Counted from the first letter of the stretch, positions 24,317-32,984 are shown. The stretch: 46,119 nucleotides of DNA from JAXFQS01 sp051892815 (GCA_051892815.1 JBJFGP010000160.1:1-46119), one strand, 5' to 3'. Notes: generated from the letters alone by a model not told the origin. Translations and numbers: made by a program.

Positions 24317-25174
24317 ATGGCATCCATCCGAGTCGCCCAGCCGCACGGATTCTGCGCGGGGGTTGCCAGGGCCCTGAGGATTGCCGACGAAGCCCTGCGC
24401 GCAAACGCCGCCGTCTGGTGCCTCCACGCCATCGTCCACAACACCCATGTCGTCGATCAGCTCACGGCGCGGGGCATGCGCTTCGTCGAGACCCTCGGCG
24501 AGGTTCCAGACGGAGCCGTCGTGCTCTTCTCGGCACATGGCGTGCCGCCGGCCATCCGGCTCGAAGCCGCCCGCAAACACCTCCAGGTCATCGACGCCAC
24601 CTGCCCCTTTGTCGACAAAGTCCACCGCGAAGTCGCAGCCTTCGCCCAAAACGGTTCGACCGTACTCTGCATCGGGAATCCCGCCCATGCCGAAGTCGTC
24701 GGAGTCGCAGGAGAAGCCCCCGGATCTTTCCACGCCATCGCCACCGAAAAGGAAGCCCTGAGCGTACCGGTCACCAACCCCGAACGCGTCGCCGTTGTCA
24801 CCCAAACCACCATTTCCGCCCAACTCGCCGACCGACTGCTGACCATCCTCCGCCGCCGTTTTCCCCACCTCCAGGAGCCCCGACAAGCCGACATATGCAC
24901 CGCCACGAGGGAACGCCAAGAGGCCGTCGCACGCTTGGCCGCAGAGACAGATCTGGTCATCGTCCTGGGCAGTCCTGCCAGTTCTAACAGCCGACGCCTG
25001 GCCGAATGCGCCCAGTCAAAAGGCACACCCGCCGTGCTCGTCGATTCCCTGGACCAACTGGATCAAATGCCTTTGCCAGAACGGATTGGGTTGACCTCCG
25101 GCGCCTCGACTCCTGAGGACTTCCTGCTGGCGGCAAAGGCACGCCTGGAGACGATTGGAGGGCAGGTTCAATGA
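24317..25174 (+). CDS. ispH: 4-hydroxy-3-methylbut-2-enyl diphosphate reductase
   Basis: The last enzyme of the MEP isoprenoid pathway, producing IPP and DMAPP with a [4Fe-4S] cluster. Three cluster cysteines are in place: Cys13 (GFCAG), Cys96 (DATCPFVDK) and Cys194 (ICTAT). Conserved histidines include His41 and His74 (SAHGV). The length of 285 residues is normal. ATG 24317 is five bases after the rsfS stop; a longer open frame to the left is not supported because the conserved start is IRVAQPHGFCAG. The stop overlaps the next gene by ATGA. Confidence 0.94.
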   Translation: MASIRVAQPHGFCAGVARALRIADEALRANAAVWCLHAIVHNTHVVDQLTARGMRFVETLGEVPDGAVVLFSAHGVPPAIRLEAARKHLQVIDATCPFVDKVHREVAAFAQNGSTVLCIGNPAHAEVVGVAGEAPGSFHAIATEKEALSVPVTNPERVAVVTQTTISAQLADRLLTILRRRFPHLQEPRQADICTATRERQEAVARLAAETDLVIVLGSPASSNSRRLAECAQSKGTPAVLVDSLDQLDQMPLPERIGLTSGASTPEDFLLAAKARLETIGGQVQ

Positions 25175-26406
25175 CACCGCAATGGACGATCGAGCGCAAA
25201 AGAGACGGATTCGAACTCTCCGAAGGTGAACTCCGGGACTTCGTCAAAGGCATAACCGACGGAACCGTTTCGGACGCCCAGACGGCAGCCTTCGCTATGG
25301 CCGTCTTCATCCGGGGAATGTCCGACCGCGAGACGGCAACATTGACAGACGCCATGATGCATTCAGGGCAGGTTCTAGACCTCTCCCAATGCCCCCGCCC
25401 GACAGTGGACAAGCATTCGACAGGAGGTATCGGCGACAAAATCTCCATCCCCTTGGCGCCCTTGTGCGCCGCCTGCGGATTGGCTGTCCCGATGGTGGCA
25501 GGCAGAGGTCTCGGACTGACAGGGGGGACTATCGACAAGCTCGAATCCATCCAAGGTTTCCGGACAAACCTGCCTTTGACGGAGTTCCGGAGATTGGTAT
25601 CAAACGTCCCCTTTTGCGCCATTATCGCGCAGACACCGGAACTTGCTCCGGCGGACGGTCGTCTCTATGCCATACGGGACACGACGGGTTCGGTTCAGAG
25701 CATTCCGTTGATTACGGCGAGCATTCTCTCTAAGAAGCTGGCGGAGGGGGCAGAGTCTATCGTTTTCGACGTGAAGTACGGTCGAGGGGCGTTCATGCCG
25801 ACTTTGGATCGGGGGCGGGAGTTGGGCGAATCGCTCCGGCGGATTGCGGAGGAATTGGGGCGAAAGGTGGACATCCGCCTGACGCCAATGGATGTTCCGC
25901 ACGGGCGAACGGTCGGCAATGCGCCGGAGGTTCGGGAGGCTATCGAGGTGCTCAAAGGTGGCGGTCCGGCGGATGTGCGGGAACTAACCTTGGACTTGGC
26001 GCGAAGGATGCTGCGCCTATCGGGGATGGGCGGGATCGAGCCGGAAAGGTTCCTTGACGACGGGCGGGCGTATGAGACTTTCGAGCGGCTTTGCCGGGCG
26101 CAAGGTGGGGTGTGGCCTATCCACCTTCCGGAGGCAAGGTTCGTATCTCCGCTGCCGGCGGAGGCGAGCGGCAGGGTCGAGGAGGTGGATGCGGCGGCGA
26201 TTGGCCGAGGGGTTCTTCTGCTGGGGGCGGGGCGCAGGAAGCCGGGGGATTCGGTGGATCTTTCGGCGGGGATTTCTGGGTTGGTGCGGCCGGGCGAACG
26301 GGTTGAAAAGGGGCAGGCGCTGTTGATGGTCGAGACGGCTTGCGAGGCGCGATTCCGGGAAGCGGAGGGGTATCTGCGCGGGGCGTTCAAGGTGGTTCCG
26401 GAGTGA
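25171..26406 (+). CDS. deoA: Thymidine/pyrimidine-nucleoside phosphorylase
   Basis: Cleaves thymidine or other pyrimidine nucleosides with phosphate in nucleoside salvage. The signature KHSTGGIGDK, the conserved GRGLGLTGGTIDKLES and VFDVKYGRGAFM segments identify the family, and the C-terminal PYNP domain is present. At 411 residues it is slightly shorter than usual (430-440). It overlaps ispH by four bases and rnc by one, so translation is coupled. The codon bias changes from C-rich to G-rich around 25500-25700. Whether it is specific for thymidine (DeoA) or broad (Pdp) cannot be decided from sequence alone. Confidence 0.9.
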   Translation: MTPQWTIERKRDGFELSEGELRDFVKGITDGTVSDAQTAAFAMAVFIRGMSDRETATLTDAMMHSGQVLDLSQCPRPTVDKHSTGGIGDKISIPLAPLCAACGLAVPMVAGRGLGLTGGTIDKLESIQGFRTNLPLTEFRRLVSNVPFCAIIAQTPELAPADGRLYAIRDTTGSVQSIPLITASILSKKLAEGAESIVFDVKYGRGAFMPTLDRGRELGESLRRIAEELGRKVDIRLTPMDVPHGRTVGNAPEVREAIEVLKGGGPADVRELTLDLARRMLRLSGMGGIEPERFLDDGRAYETFERLCRAQGGVWPIHLPEARFVSPLPAEASGRVEEVDAAAIGRGVLLLGAGRRKPGDSVDLSAGISGLVRPGERVEKGQALLMVETACEARFREAEGYLRGAFKVVPE

Positions 26407-27098
26407 TGAAGCGGCTTGAGGTGCGGTTGGGGTATGGGTTTCGGCGACCTGAATTGTTGGAGTTGGCGCTGACGCATCCGTCGTGCCGGCACGAGTGTGT
26501 GGAGCTTACGGGGGACAATCAGCGGCTGGAGTTTTTGGGGGATGCGGTCTTTGGTCTTTTGGCCGGGGAGGCGCTTTTCTTGACGCACGGGGAGGCGCAG
26601 GAGGGGGCGTTGACGGAGATGCGCAGTCGACTGGCTTCGGCGGTATCGATGGCTGGGGTGGCGCGTGGGCTGGGGTTGGGGGAGTATCTGCGGCTGGGGC
26701 GCGGGGAGGCGCGCAATCGGGGGGGGATGAAGCAGAACAATCTCTGCGATGTATTGGAGGCGGTGTTCGGGGCGGTCTATTTGGATGGGGGGCTTGAGGC
26801 GGCTCGGGGGCTCTTCAATCGGCTCTTTCCGGATGTGGGGAAGATGGCCGTTCAGGGGGGGGATTCGAACCCGCGCGGGAGGCTGCAGGAGTATGCGCGG
26901 CATCGTTTCGCGAGGGAGCCGATGTATCGTCTGGCCGGTCAGGGCGGACCAAGGCACGAACCGTTCTTCCGGACGGTTGCGTGGATTCCCGGAACGGGCT
27001 TTGCGGCCGAGGGCGAGGGCGGCTCCAAGAAGGTTTCGGCGGCGGTGGCGGCGGCGAATCTGCTGCGCGTGCTGCCCACCGATGCGGGAGATTGCTAG
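26406..27098 (+). CDS. rnc: Ribonuclease III
   Basis: Cleaves double-stranded RNA in rRNA maturation and mRNA turnover. The catalytic domain shows NQRLEFLGDAVFGLL (family signature) and DVLEAVFGAVYLDGG, supplying the metal-binding acidic residues; the double-stranded RNA-binding domain spans about residues 155-225 (NPRGRLQEYARHRF, GGSKKVSAAVAAANLL). Its 230 residues are typical. ATG 26406 overlaps the deoA stop. The final codons and the TAG stop (27096-27098) lie in 23-bp array 10. The gene is strongly G-rich throughout. Confidence 0.93.
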   Translation: MKRLEVRLGYGFRRPELLELALTHPSCRHECVELTGDNQRLEFLGDAVFGLLAGEALFLTHGEAQEGALTEMRSRLASAVSMAGVARGLGLGEYLRLGRGEARNRGGMKQNNLCDVLEAVFGAVYLDGGLEAARGLFNRLFPDVGKMAVQGGDSNPRGRLQEYARHRFAREPMYRLAGQGGPRHEPFFRTVAWIPGTGFAAEGEGGSKKVSAAVAAANLLRVLPTDAGDC

Positions 27099-27172
27099 CC
27101 ACCTTCGGGGGTGATTCGTTGCCACCTGTCGGGGGCGGTGGTGCCTACCTTCGGGGGCGGCGGGTTGGTACC
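27071..27172. repeat. 23-bp-period motif array 10 (5 units)
   Basis: Motifs start at 27071 (GCTGCCCACC), 27094 (GCTAGCCACC), 27117 (CGTTGCCACC), 27140 (GGTGCCTACC) and 27163 (GGTTGGTACC), 23 bp apart. The first lies in rnc and the second contains its TAG stop. The infA promoter boxes (27211, 27234) keep the array register, two bases into a step. Confidence 0.9.
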
Positions 27173-27210
27173 TTTCGGGCGCATATTTGCGGGCGGCGTG
27201 CGGTTTTTCC

Positions 27211-27239
27211 TTGCGTGGGCGGGTGAAAAAGGCTATCCT
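27211..27239 (+). promoter_or_regulatory. Promoter of infA
   Basis: TTGCGT (27211-27216), 17 bases, TATCCT (27234-27239). Confidence 0.65.
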
Positions 27240-27275
27240 AGGAGCGTTCGTGGTTTAATCAAGGATAACGAGAGC

Positions 27276-27497
27276 ATGGCGAGTGATGATGCGATTGAAG
27301 TGACTGGTGTAGTCGTCAAGGTGTTGCCTGCGACGATGTACCGTGTCCGGCTTGAGAATGGGCACGAGGTGTTGGCCCACATCTCCGGCAAGATGAGAAA
27401 GTTCTTCATCAAGATTGCAACGGGCGACAAGGTGACGCTTGAGATTTCCCCTTACGATTTGACCAAGGGGCGCATCATCTTCCGCCACAAGGTCTGA
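27276..27497 (+). CDS. infA: Translation initiation factor IF-1
   Basis: A 73-residue OB-fold protein that binds the ribosomal A site during initiation. The sequence from AIEVTGVVVKVLPATMYRV through HISGKMRKFFIKI to VTLEISPYDLTKGRI is a full-length match to the family pattern. ATG 27276 has AAGGA ten bases upstream; the longer open frame to 27111 would cross the promoter. It is transcribed alone, with its own promoter and a strong terminator. Confidence 0.95.
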   Translation: MASDDAIEVTGVVVKVLPATMYRVRLENGHEVLAHISGKMRKFFIKIATGDKVTLEISPYDLTKGRIIFRHKV

Positions 27498-27523
27498 GCC
27501 TCCAGGATTCCCCCATCTATTGC

Positions 27524-27551
27524 AAAGTCCCGGCTAATTTGCCGGGGCTTT
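27524..27551. terminator. Terminator between infA and ftsW (possibly bidirectional)
   Basis: An 11-bp stem pairs 27524-27534 with 27541-27551 around TAATTT, with A and T runs at its two ends. It can serve infA and, from the other strand, the convergent ftsW operon. Confidence 0.8.
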
Positions 27552-27605
27552 CGTCGTTTCAAAAGGGTGTGTTGCCGGAGCAGGACGCGGGGCGCTCAAG
27601 AGGCA

Positions 27606-28757
27606 TCAGCCGAGCGTGTGGACGGCGTCTTTCACCCGCGTGCGCTCATTGGCGTCGGCGACGCTGACAATACGACCGCCGACATTGAATAGCAGCCCCA
27701 GCGCCATGCAGTCGGCCAAGATGCTCGACCCCCCGTAGCTCACAAAGGGAAGCGCCAAACCCTTCGTCGGCAGCAATCCCGTCACGACCCCCATGTTCGC
27801 CCCCGCTTGCGCCGCCAGCAGAACCGTAGCGCCCAGGGCGATGTAGCGGCCCAAAGGATCGGTCGCCTTCAGCGAGATGGTCAGGCCGCATCCAAGGATA
27901 ACCCCGAAGAAGATGACTAGGCTCGCCGTCCCCGCAAAGCCGAGTTCCTCGCCGACGATGGCGAAGATGAAGTCCGTGTGCGCCTCAGGCAAGTAGTTGT
28001 GCTTCTGGATGCTCTGCCCGAGGCCCACCCCCTTGAGCCCGCCCGAACGGATGGCCAGGAGCGACTGCTTGAGCTGGTAGGCCACCTCCTTGGGCGCGTC
28101 CGAGGTGGCAAACTGCGCCGCCAAACGCGCCCGCCGGTTCTCATTGTTGTAGAGCAGCACCCCCACGCCCAGCAACCCGACAAGCGCGACACTGGCCAGG
28201 TACGGCACCGGCATTCGGGCAGCCAGCATAATCGAACCAGCCAAGATCATCAGCACCATCGCGCACCCGAAGTCGGGCTGCAGCACCACGGGACCGACGA
28301 ACAATAGTAGGATCAGGCAGGTCGGCACCACGCCCTTCCAGAAGAGCCGGACGCGGTCGCGCAACCACACCATCCAAAAAGAGGTCACCACCACCGTCAC
28401 AACCTTCGCAATCTCGCTCGGCTGGATATTGAACAGCGGCGAGCGAATCCACCTCCGGCTCCCGTTGATAGTTCGCCCAACCCCCGGCACGAAGACGCAC
28501 AGGAGCGCCGCAATCGTCAACAGAAAGAGGCAGAGCACGAACTTCGGATTGTTGTAGAGCCGATAGTAGTCGAACCGCCTGATAAGCCACACCAGCCCCG
28601 CACCAATGGCGAAATAGACCAGTTGCCGCGTCCAGAAATGGTTCGCGTTCCCGTAGGTCATCTGCCCGCAGACATCGCTTCCCGAGACCAGCACCAGAAA
28701 GCCCTCAAGCGAGAGCAAGACAACCGCGAAGGCCAGTATGGAGAGGACTTTCCTCAT
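27606..28757 (-). CDS. ftsW: SEDS-family peptidoglycan polymerase, FtsW-type
   Basis: An integral membrane glycosyltransferase that polymerises lipid II at the division septum with a class B PBP. The 383-residue protein has about ten membrane helices, the GSRRWI...QPSEIAK region and the HTDFIFAIVGEELGF motif that is the SEDS hallmark, then GLALPFVSYGGSS. RodA is the alternative; the HTDFIFA wording and length favour FtsW moderately. It overlaps dapL by four bases at its start. Both act in peptidoglycan formation, one providing diaminopimelate and the other polymerising the strand. Confidence 0.88.
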   Translation of the reverse strand: MRKVLSILAFAVVLLSLEGFLVLVSGSDVCGQMTYGNANHFWTRQLVYFAIGAGLVWLIRRFDYYRLYNNPKFVLCLFLLTIAALLCVFVPGVGRTINGSRRWIRSPLFNIQPSEIAKVVTVVVTSFWMVWLRDRVRLFWKGVVPTCLILLLFVGPVVLQPDFGCAMVLMILAGSIMLAARMPVPYLASVALVGLLGVGVLLYNNENRRARLAAQFATSDAPKEVAYQLKQSLLAIRSGGLKGVGLGQSIQKHNYLPEAHTDFIFAIVGEELGFAGTASLVIFFGVILGCGLTISLKATDPLGRYIALGATVLLAAQAGANMGVVTGLLPTKGLALPFVSYGGSSILADCMALGLLFNVGGRIVSVADANERTRVKDAVHTLG

Positions 28758-29980
28758 GCCTCCAGACGCGAAGCAATCCCCTTGATGCGCTTGAGCGCCT
28801 CGCGGACATTCTCGCGCGAATTGAAGGCGCTCACGCGGATATAGCCCTCTCCCGAACGCCCGAATCCAGCCCCCGGCGTCGTCACCACCTGAGCCTCCTT
28901 GAGCAACCGGTCGAAGAACGCCCAGGAATCGCCCTTCACATTGATCCAGACATAAGGACTATTCTCCCCGCCCACGCACGAATACCCCAGTTTCGAGAAC
29001 GCCTCGCGGATGAGTTTGGCGTTGGCAAGGTAGTAGTCAATCTGCTTGCGGGTCTGACTCGCCCCGCTCTTCGAAAAGACCGCCTCCGCCGCACGCTGCA
29101 CCGGATAGGATACGCCATTGAACTTGGTGGTGTGGCGGCGGTTCCAAAGCGGATGCAAAGCAACCGGCTTGCCCTTCGCCGTGTACGCCACAACCTCCTT
29201 CGGCACAACCGTAAAGGCGCAGCGAACCCCAGTGAACCCGGCCGTTTTCGAGAAACTGCGAAACTCGATGGCGACCTCCTTCGCCCCCTCGATTTCGTAG
29301 ATGCTGCGGGGAATCCCAGGTGTGCGGATGAAGGCCTCGTAAGCGGCATCGAAGAGAATCAGAGCCTTGTTGCGACGGGCATAGTCGACCCACGCCTGGA
29401 GTTGTTCGCGCGTGGCGGTCGCACCGGTAGGATTGTTCGGGAAGCAGAGGTAGATAAGATCGACCGGCTCCTTCGGAAGCCCGGGGACAAAACCGTTGGC
29501 CGCATTGGACTCAAGGTAGACCAACCCGGAATAGCGCCCGTTCTTTGCCGCCCCCGTGCGCCCGGCCATCACATTCGTGTCGACATAAACAGGATAGACC
29601 GGATCGGGAACGGCTATGGTCAACTGGCGGGCGAAAAGCTCTTGGATGTTCGCCGTGTCGCACTTGGCGCCGTCGGAGACAAAGATTTCGTCCGGGGCGA
29701 TATTGGTATAGGAGTTCTTCGCAATGGCTTCCCGGAGGAAGGAGTAGCCCTGCTCAGGCCCGTAGCCGCGGAAAGTCTCGGCATGGGCGAGTTCCTCGAC
29801 AGCCTTGGTCATGGCTTTTACGCAGGCGGGCACCAGAGGCAAAGTCACATCGCCGATGCCTAGGCGGATGACGGCGCGACCGTCTGGATTGGCTTCGGTG
29901 TAGGCCTTGACGCGACGGGCGATTTCGGAAAACAGGTAGGAGGACTGGAGTTTGGCGTAGTTTTCGTTGACTTTGATCAT
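28754..29980 (-). CDS. dapL: LL-diaminopimelate aminotransferase
   Basis: A PLP enzyme that converts tetrahydrodipicolinate and glutamate directly to LL-diaminopimelate, a shortcut in lysine and peptidoglycan synthesis typical of Chlamydiae, Verrucomicrobia relatives, cyanobacteria and plants. Motifs: IRLGIGDVTLPL, FRGYGPEQGYSFLREAI, FPNNPTGATATREQL and SFSKTAGFTGVRC, whose Lys holds PLP. The 408 residues match the family. It starts seven bases after the acyltransferase stop and overlaps ftsW by four, so it is in the operon led by rpmB or a nearer start. This pathway supports a PVC-type origin. Confidence 0.93.
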   Translation of the reverse strand: MIKVNENYAKLQSSYLFSEIARRVKAYTEANPDGRAVIRLGIGDVTLPLVPACVKAMTKAVEELAHAETFRGYGPEQGYSFLREAIAKNSYTNIAPDEIFVSDGAKCDTANIQELFARQLTIAVPDPVYPVYVDTNVMAGRTGAAKNGRYSGLVYLESNAANGFVPGLPKEPVDLIYLCFPNNPTGATATREQLQAWVDYARRNKALILFDAAYEAFIRTPGIPRSIYEIEGAKEVAIEFRSFSKTAGFTGVRCAFTVVPKEVVAYTAKGKPVALHPLWNRRHTTKFNGVSYPVQRAAEAVFSKSGASQTRKQIDYYLANAKLIREAFSKLGYSCVGGENSPYVWINVKGDSWAFFDRLLKEAQVVTTPGAGFGRSGEGYIRVSAFNSRENVREALKRIKGIASRLEA

Positions 29981-29986
29981 GGTTGG

Positions 29987-30892
29987 CTACTCTTTGGGGG
30001 ACGAGAGAATCCACCGTTTGTTGAACCAGAACCATTGGCCGGGGTCTGCGCGTATAGCGCGGTCGAAGCCTGCCATGACGGCCGCGACTAGGCGGCGCGT
30101 ATCGGTTTCGGGCTCTGCGGCGGGGTCGGGATAAAGGGTGTCGAGGACTTCGAAGTGGAATTGGGTCCAGCCCACGCGGTGGGGTGCGGCGACGAGGATG
30201 GGTACATTGGCGTTGTGGGCGAAGCGGCCCACGCCTTCGCCGACATTGGCGGTTCCTCCGAGGAAGGGGACTTGTATGGCCTGGTGTTTGAGGCTGATAT
30301 CGGCGAGAATGGCGAGTGCGCCTCGGTTGGCGAGAACTTCGGCCACTTGGCGGAGGGAGGCGCGGCTTTGGCGTTCGACGATTTGCGTGCCGTGCGTGCG
30401 GGTACGGTTGATCCAGTTGTTGAGGAGGGGGTTTTTCTGTTTGGAGGCGATGGCTATCATGCGGATGCCGTAGATGCGGCAGGCGATGGCGGCGAGGTCC
30501 CAGTTGCCGTAGTGGGGGACGGTGATGACGATTCCGCCGTATTGGTCGATGAGTTTTTTGACGGGGCCTATCTGCGGACCGAAGTCTGGCATGTGCCGGT
30601 CGACCCAGGTTTTGTCGAAGCGATCGGCGCGCATCATTTCGATGGTATTGAAGACCATGTTGCGCAGGGTGAGCCAGGCGATGCGGTCGATGGTGCGTCT
30701 CGGGGTCTGGTCTCCGAAGACTTGGCGGACGCGTTTGGCGACTTGGGCGCGTTTGGGCCTGAGGGTATGGAAGACGAGGCGCAGGAGGAGCCAGGCGAGG
30801 GCGAAGGCGAGGCGCAGGGGAAGGAGTCCCAACAGGAGTTGGAAGGCGCGGACGAGGGCGTATTCGAGGTAGTGGCGGGGTGTGGGCTTCAC
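29987..30892 (-). CDS. LpxL/LpxM-like lipid A acyltransferase
   Basis: A 301-residue inner-membrane acyltransferase expected to add a secondary acyl chain to a lipid A precursor or related lipid. The catalytic HxxxxD appears as HYGNWD, preceded by IVITVPHYGNWD; other conserved parts are ILADISLKHQAIQVPFLGG and WFWFNKRW. A hydrophobic N-terminal segment (LLLGLLPLRLAFALAWLLLRL) anchors it. It implies an outer membrane with lipopolysaccharide. The gene lies 28 bases after the zinc-ribbon gene and just before dapL. Confidence 0.87.
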   Translation of the reverse strand: MKPTPRHYLEYALVRAFQLLLGLLPLRLAFALAWLLLRLVFHTLRPKRAQVAKRVRQVFGDQTPRRTIDRIAWLTLRNMVFNTIEMMRADRFDKTWVDRHMPDFGPQIGPVKKLIDQYGGIVITVPHYGNWDLAAIACRIYGIRMIAIASKQKNPLLNNWINRTRTHGTQIVERQSRASLRQVAEVLANRGALAILADISLKHQAIQVPFLGGTANVGEGVGRFAHNANVPILVAAPHRVGWTQFHFEVLDTLYPDPAAEPETDTRRLVAAVMAGFDRAIRADPGQWFWFNKRWILSSPKE

Positions 30893-30920
30893 GCGGGCTG
30901 GGGCTGTGGGCGGGGGTGGT

Positions 30921-31382
30921 CTAGAGGCCGGGTTGAGCCCTGTTTTTGGCGCGAAGGGTGTCGGCGAGGGTGGCGAGGAGGTTGTTTTGGCTGGCCTGGA
31001 GGGTTTGGAGGGAGTCGAGGAGTTCGGCGGTTTGGGTATCGTCGGCTTCGCGGTCTCGGGTGAGGTCGGTCAGTTGGCGGATTTGGGCCTCTTGCTCGGC
31101 TATTTTGGCTTCGGCTTTGAGGAGCATGCGGCGGGTGGCGAAGAGTTGGCGGAGGAGTTCGCCGGGCTCAAGGTCGAGGTCGGAGATGCGCATGCCTTCG
31201 GGGATTGGGGTCTGTACGGTGTTGCCGCAATCGGGGCAGGGCACATGGAGTCCGGCGCCTTTGTAGTCGATGACGAGGGTGTGGCCGCAGACGGGGCAGT
31301 CGAAGACGATGTCGGTGGCGCGGATGTCGTCTTCGTCGGGGGTGGTGGTGGAGGCGTTCTCGGGGTTTTCGTGCGAATCCAT
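30921..31382 (-). CDS. Zinc-ribbon protein with coiled coil, function unknown
   Basis: A 153-residue cytoplasmic protein. An acidic N-terminal 25 residues precede a zinc ribbon with two CxxC pairs (CPVC and CPDC, about 17 residues apart), followed from about residue 70 by a heptad-rich coiled coil (LFATRRMLLKAEAKIAEQEA, then QLTDLTRDREADD). There is no enzyme motif. The layout suggests an oligomeric adaptor or nucleic-acid-binding protein. It lies between rpmB and the lipid A acyltransferase. I do not recognise the family. Confidence 0.75.
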   Translation of the reverse strand: MDSHENPENASTTTPDEDDIRATDIVFDCPVCGHTLVIDYKGAGLHVPCPDCGNTVQTPIPEGMRISDLDLEPGELLRQLFATRRMLLKAEAKIAEQEAQIRQLTDLTRDREADDTQTAELLDSLQTLQASQNNLLATLADTLRAKNRAQPGL

Positions 31383-31441
31383 GGCGTTTCTCCTATCGAG
31401 TGTTCGGGTTGTTCGGGTTCGATGGTCTTTGCCAAAGGCAC

Positions 31442-31480
31442 GGAAAGGCGACGCCGCGTGTGGTGCGTGCGCCGCCTTCC
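31442..31480 (-). terminator. Possible attenuator or terminator after rpmB
   Basis: 31442-31453 can pair with 31470-31480 with one or two bulges (GGAAGGCGGCG type stem on the minus strand). The T run is poor, so it may only reduce read-through into the zinc-ribbon gene. Confidence 0.3.
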
Positions 31481-31503
31481 GCCGGAACGGTCTCGCCGAC
31501 CGT

Positions 31504-31731
31504 TTAGGCTTTGACGATGTTGGCCGACTTGAGGCAGGCGGCGCAAACGGTGATGCGGCGGGTGTTGGTGCCGTCTTTGACGCGGACGGAACGCAGGTTG
31601 GGCATAAAGCGGCGGCGGGTGATGCCGGTGGTGTGCAGGCCGATGCCGCCTTTGGCTTTGGCCAAGCCGTGGCGAACGATTCGATTGCCGGTCATGGGGC
31701 TTTTTCCGCAAATTTCACAAACTCTGGACAT
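31504..31731 (-). CDS. rpmB: 50S ribosomal protein L28
   Basis: A 75-residue ribosomal protein. SRVCEICGKSPMTGNR at the start and VCAACLKSANIVKA at the end keep the two CxxC pairs of the zinc-binding form; the middle RRFMPNLRSVRV is conserved. It has a near-consensus promoter and GAGGAG before the start codon. The genes downstream on the same strand (zinc-ribbon, acyltransferase, dapL, ftsW) may be partly read from this promoter. Confidence 0.95.
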   Translation of the reverse strand: MSRVCEICGKSPMTGNRIVRHGLAKAKGGIGLHTTGITRRRFMPNLRSVRVKDGTNTRRITVCAACLKSANIVKA

Positions 31732-31754
31732 GTCTATCTCCTCAAAAGGCGGTC

Positions 31755-31783
31755 AGAATAGCATATTCGGGGGGGAGTGTCAA
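31755..31783 (-). promoter_or_regulatory. Promoter of rpmB
   Basis: On the minus strand TTGACA (31783-31778), 17 bases ending in TGC, TATTCT (31760-31755). This is the best promoter in the window. Confidence 0.8.
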
Positions 31784-31804
31784 TCTTTTTCCGCGGGTCG
31801 GGCG

Positions 31805-31906
31805 GATGGGTTCGAAGGGCAGCGGCGGGTAGGCAGGAATGGGGGCTAGTGGTGGGTATCTTCGGGGGGCGTTGGTGGCTACCTGGTGGGGTAATGGGTA
31901 GGTTGG
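31805..31906. repeat. 23-bp-period motif array 11 (4 clear units)
   Basis: Motifs start at 31828 (GGTAGGCAGG), 31851 (GGTGGGTATC), 31874 (GGTGGCTACC) and 31897 (GGTAGGTTGG), 23 bp apart, with a degenerate copy at 31805 (GATGGGTTCG). The array lies between the end of the XylR-like gene and the rpmB promoter. All copies have G-rich tails. Confidence 0.88.
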
Positions 31907-31913
31907 AATGGGG

Positions 31914-32984
31914 CTAGGGGTGGCGATGGGAGCCGGGGGTGCCGAGCCCGGCGCGTTTGAAGGCGGTTATCAGGTGGGAGGCGCCGGAGAAGCCGGTCTG
32001 GTCGGCGATTTGGTCGAGGGATCGGGTGGTGGTCTGGAGCAGTTGGACGGCCAATCGAATCTGGTGGAGGCGCCAGAGGGCTGCGGGGGAGGTGTGGAAG
32101 GTGGCGCGAAAGTGGAGTTCGAGGGCGCGGCGGGATAGGCAGGCGTGGCGGGCTAGGCGCGGGATGTCGGGCGGGGCGTCAAGGTGGCGATGGATATAGT
32201 TGATGGCGCGCGCGAGGGCGGGATTGGACGGGTGGCGCCAGCCGGTTGATTCGCGCATCACGGGCGGCAGGGGGGCAAGCGGCTGGGGGGAGGCGTCGGA
32301 GCCGGAAAGGAGGTGTTCGACGGCCAGGCGGCCGAGTTGCTCTTCGGGCAGCGGGATGGTGCTCAAGGGGATGGGGGAAAGGAGGCTCGCCGCCGCTTCG
32401 TCGCCCGTCCCGAGAATGGCAATATCGTCGGGAACCGGGCGGCCGAGTTCCAGACAGGCGGTCGCCACGCGGCAAGCCAAACGATCCGTGGTACAGTAGA
32501 CGCCTGCCCCCTCCGGAAGCGTCCGAATCCACGCGCGGAGCGTATCCCCGTGGCGCCAATCGCCAAAGGTCTCGGGCGGCGGCAAGGTAGCCTGGAAGCC
32601 CTCGGAACGAAGCCGTGCACCATAATGGGCGGGGTTCGCCAGACACGCCGTAGCCACCAGCCCCATCGTCTCAAAGTGCTGCCGCGCCAGCTGCCCAACC
32701 GCCAACTCGTCCACCACAACCGAAGGAATCGAACGGATTCGCGAGACTGTCGAAATGTTCACCCTACGCACCTTCGCATCCGATTCCAACGCACGATCGC
32801 TGACATAAGGCGCAATCACCCCGTCCACCTGACCGCGTTGCACCAGCGTCCGGAGAATCGGCGCCTGCTCCTGCTCCAAAGGCAGAAGTTCAACCCCAGA
32901 GTGCGCCAAAACCGCACCCCGCGCACCCTCCAAAAGGGGCAAAGTAGACCCGAAATCGGGTGCCAATACTACCGCGATACGCAT
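31914..32984 (-). CDS. XylR-like regulator (sugar-binding sensor plus AraC HTH)
   Basis: A 356-residue regulator with the same architecture as the one at 3366: a LacI/PBP-like sensor in the first 240 residues (RIAVVLAPDFGSTLPLLEG, GVYCTTDRLACRVATACLEL, DDIAILGTGDEAA) and a C-terminal AraC domain (IPRLARHACLSRRALELHFR; LDQIADQTGFSGASHLITAF). ATG 32984 matches the start of the sensor fold; the open frame to 33104 would run through the promoter region of gmd. It is divergent from gmd-fcl and shares a 107-base intergenic region with repeated operator-like sites, so autoregulation and control of fucose-nucleotide genes are possible. Confidence 0.87.
   Translation of the reverse strand: MRIAVVLAPDFGSTLPLLEGARGAVLAHSGVELLPLEQEQAPILRTLVQRGQVDGVIAPYVSDRALESDAKVRRVNISTVSRIRSIPSVVVDELAVGQLARQHFETMGLVATACLANPAHYGARLRSEGFQATLPPPETFGDWRHGDTLRAWIRTLPEGAGVYCTTDRLACRVATACLELGRPVPDDIAILGTGDEAAASLLSPIPLSTIPLPEEQLGRLAVEHLLSGSDASPQPLAPLPPVMRESTGWRHPSNPALARAINYIHRHLDAPPDIPRLARHACLSRRALELHFRATFHTSPAALWRLHQIRLAVQLLQTTTRSLDQIADQTGFSGASHLITAFKRAGLGTPGSHRHP

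Noticed and set aside
26116..26147. CCTATCCACC (26116) and GGTTCGTATC (26138) in deoA as an array.
   Set aside because: The spacing is 22, not 23, and no further copies keep register.
27276..32984. A replication origin or terminus suggested by the skew change.
   Set aside because: The skew flips about 30 times in the window, so no single change can mark the chromosome's origin or terminus, and no dnaA boxes or dif-like site was seen.
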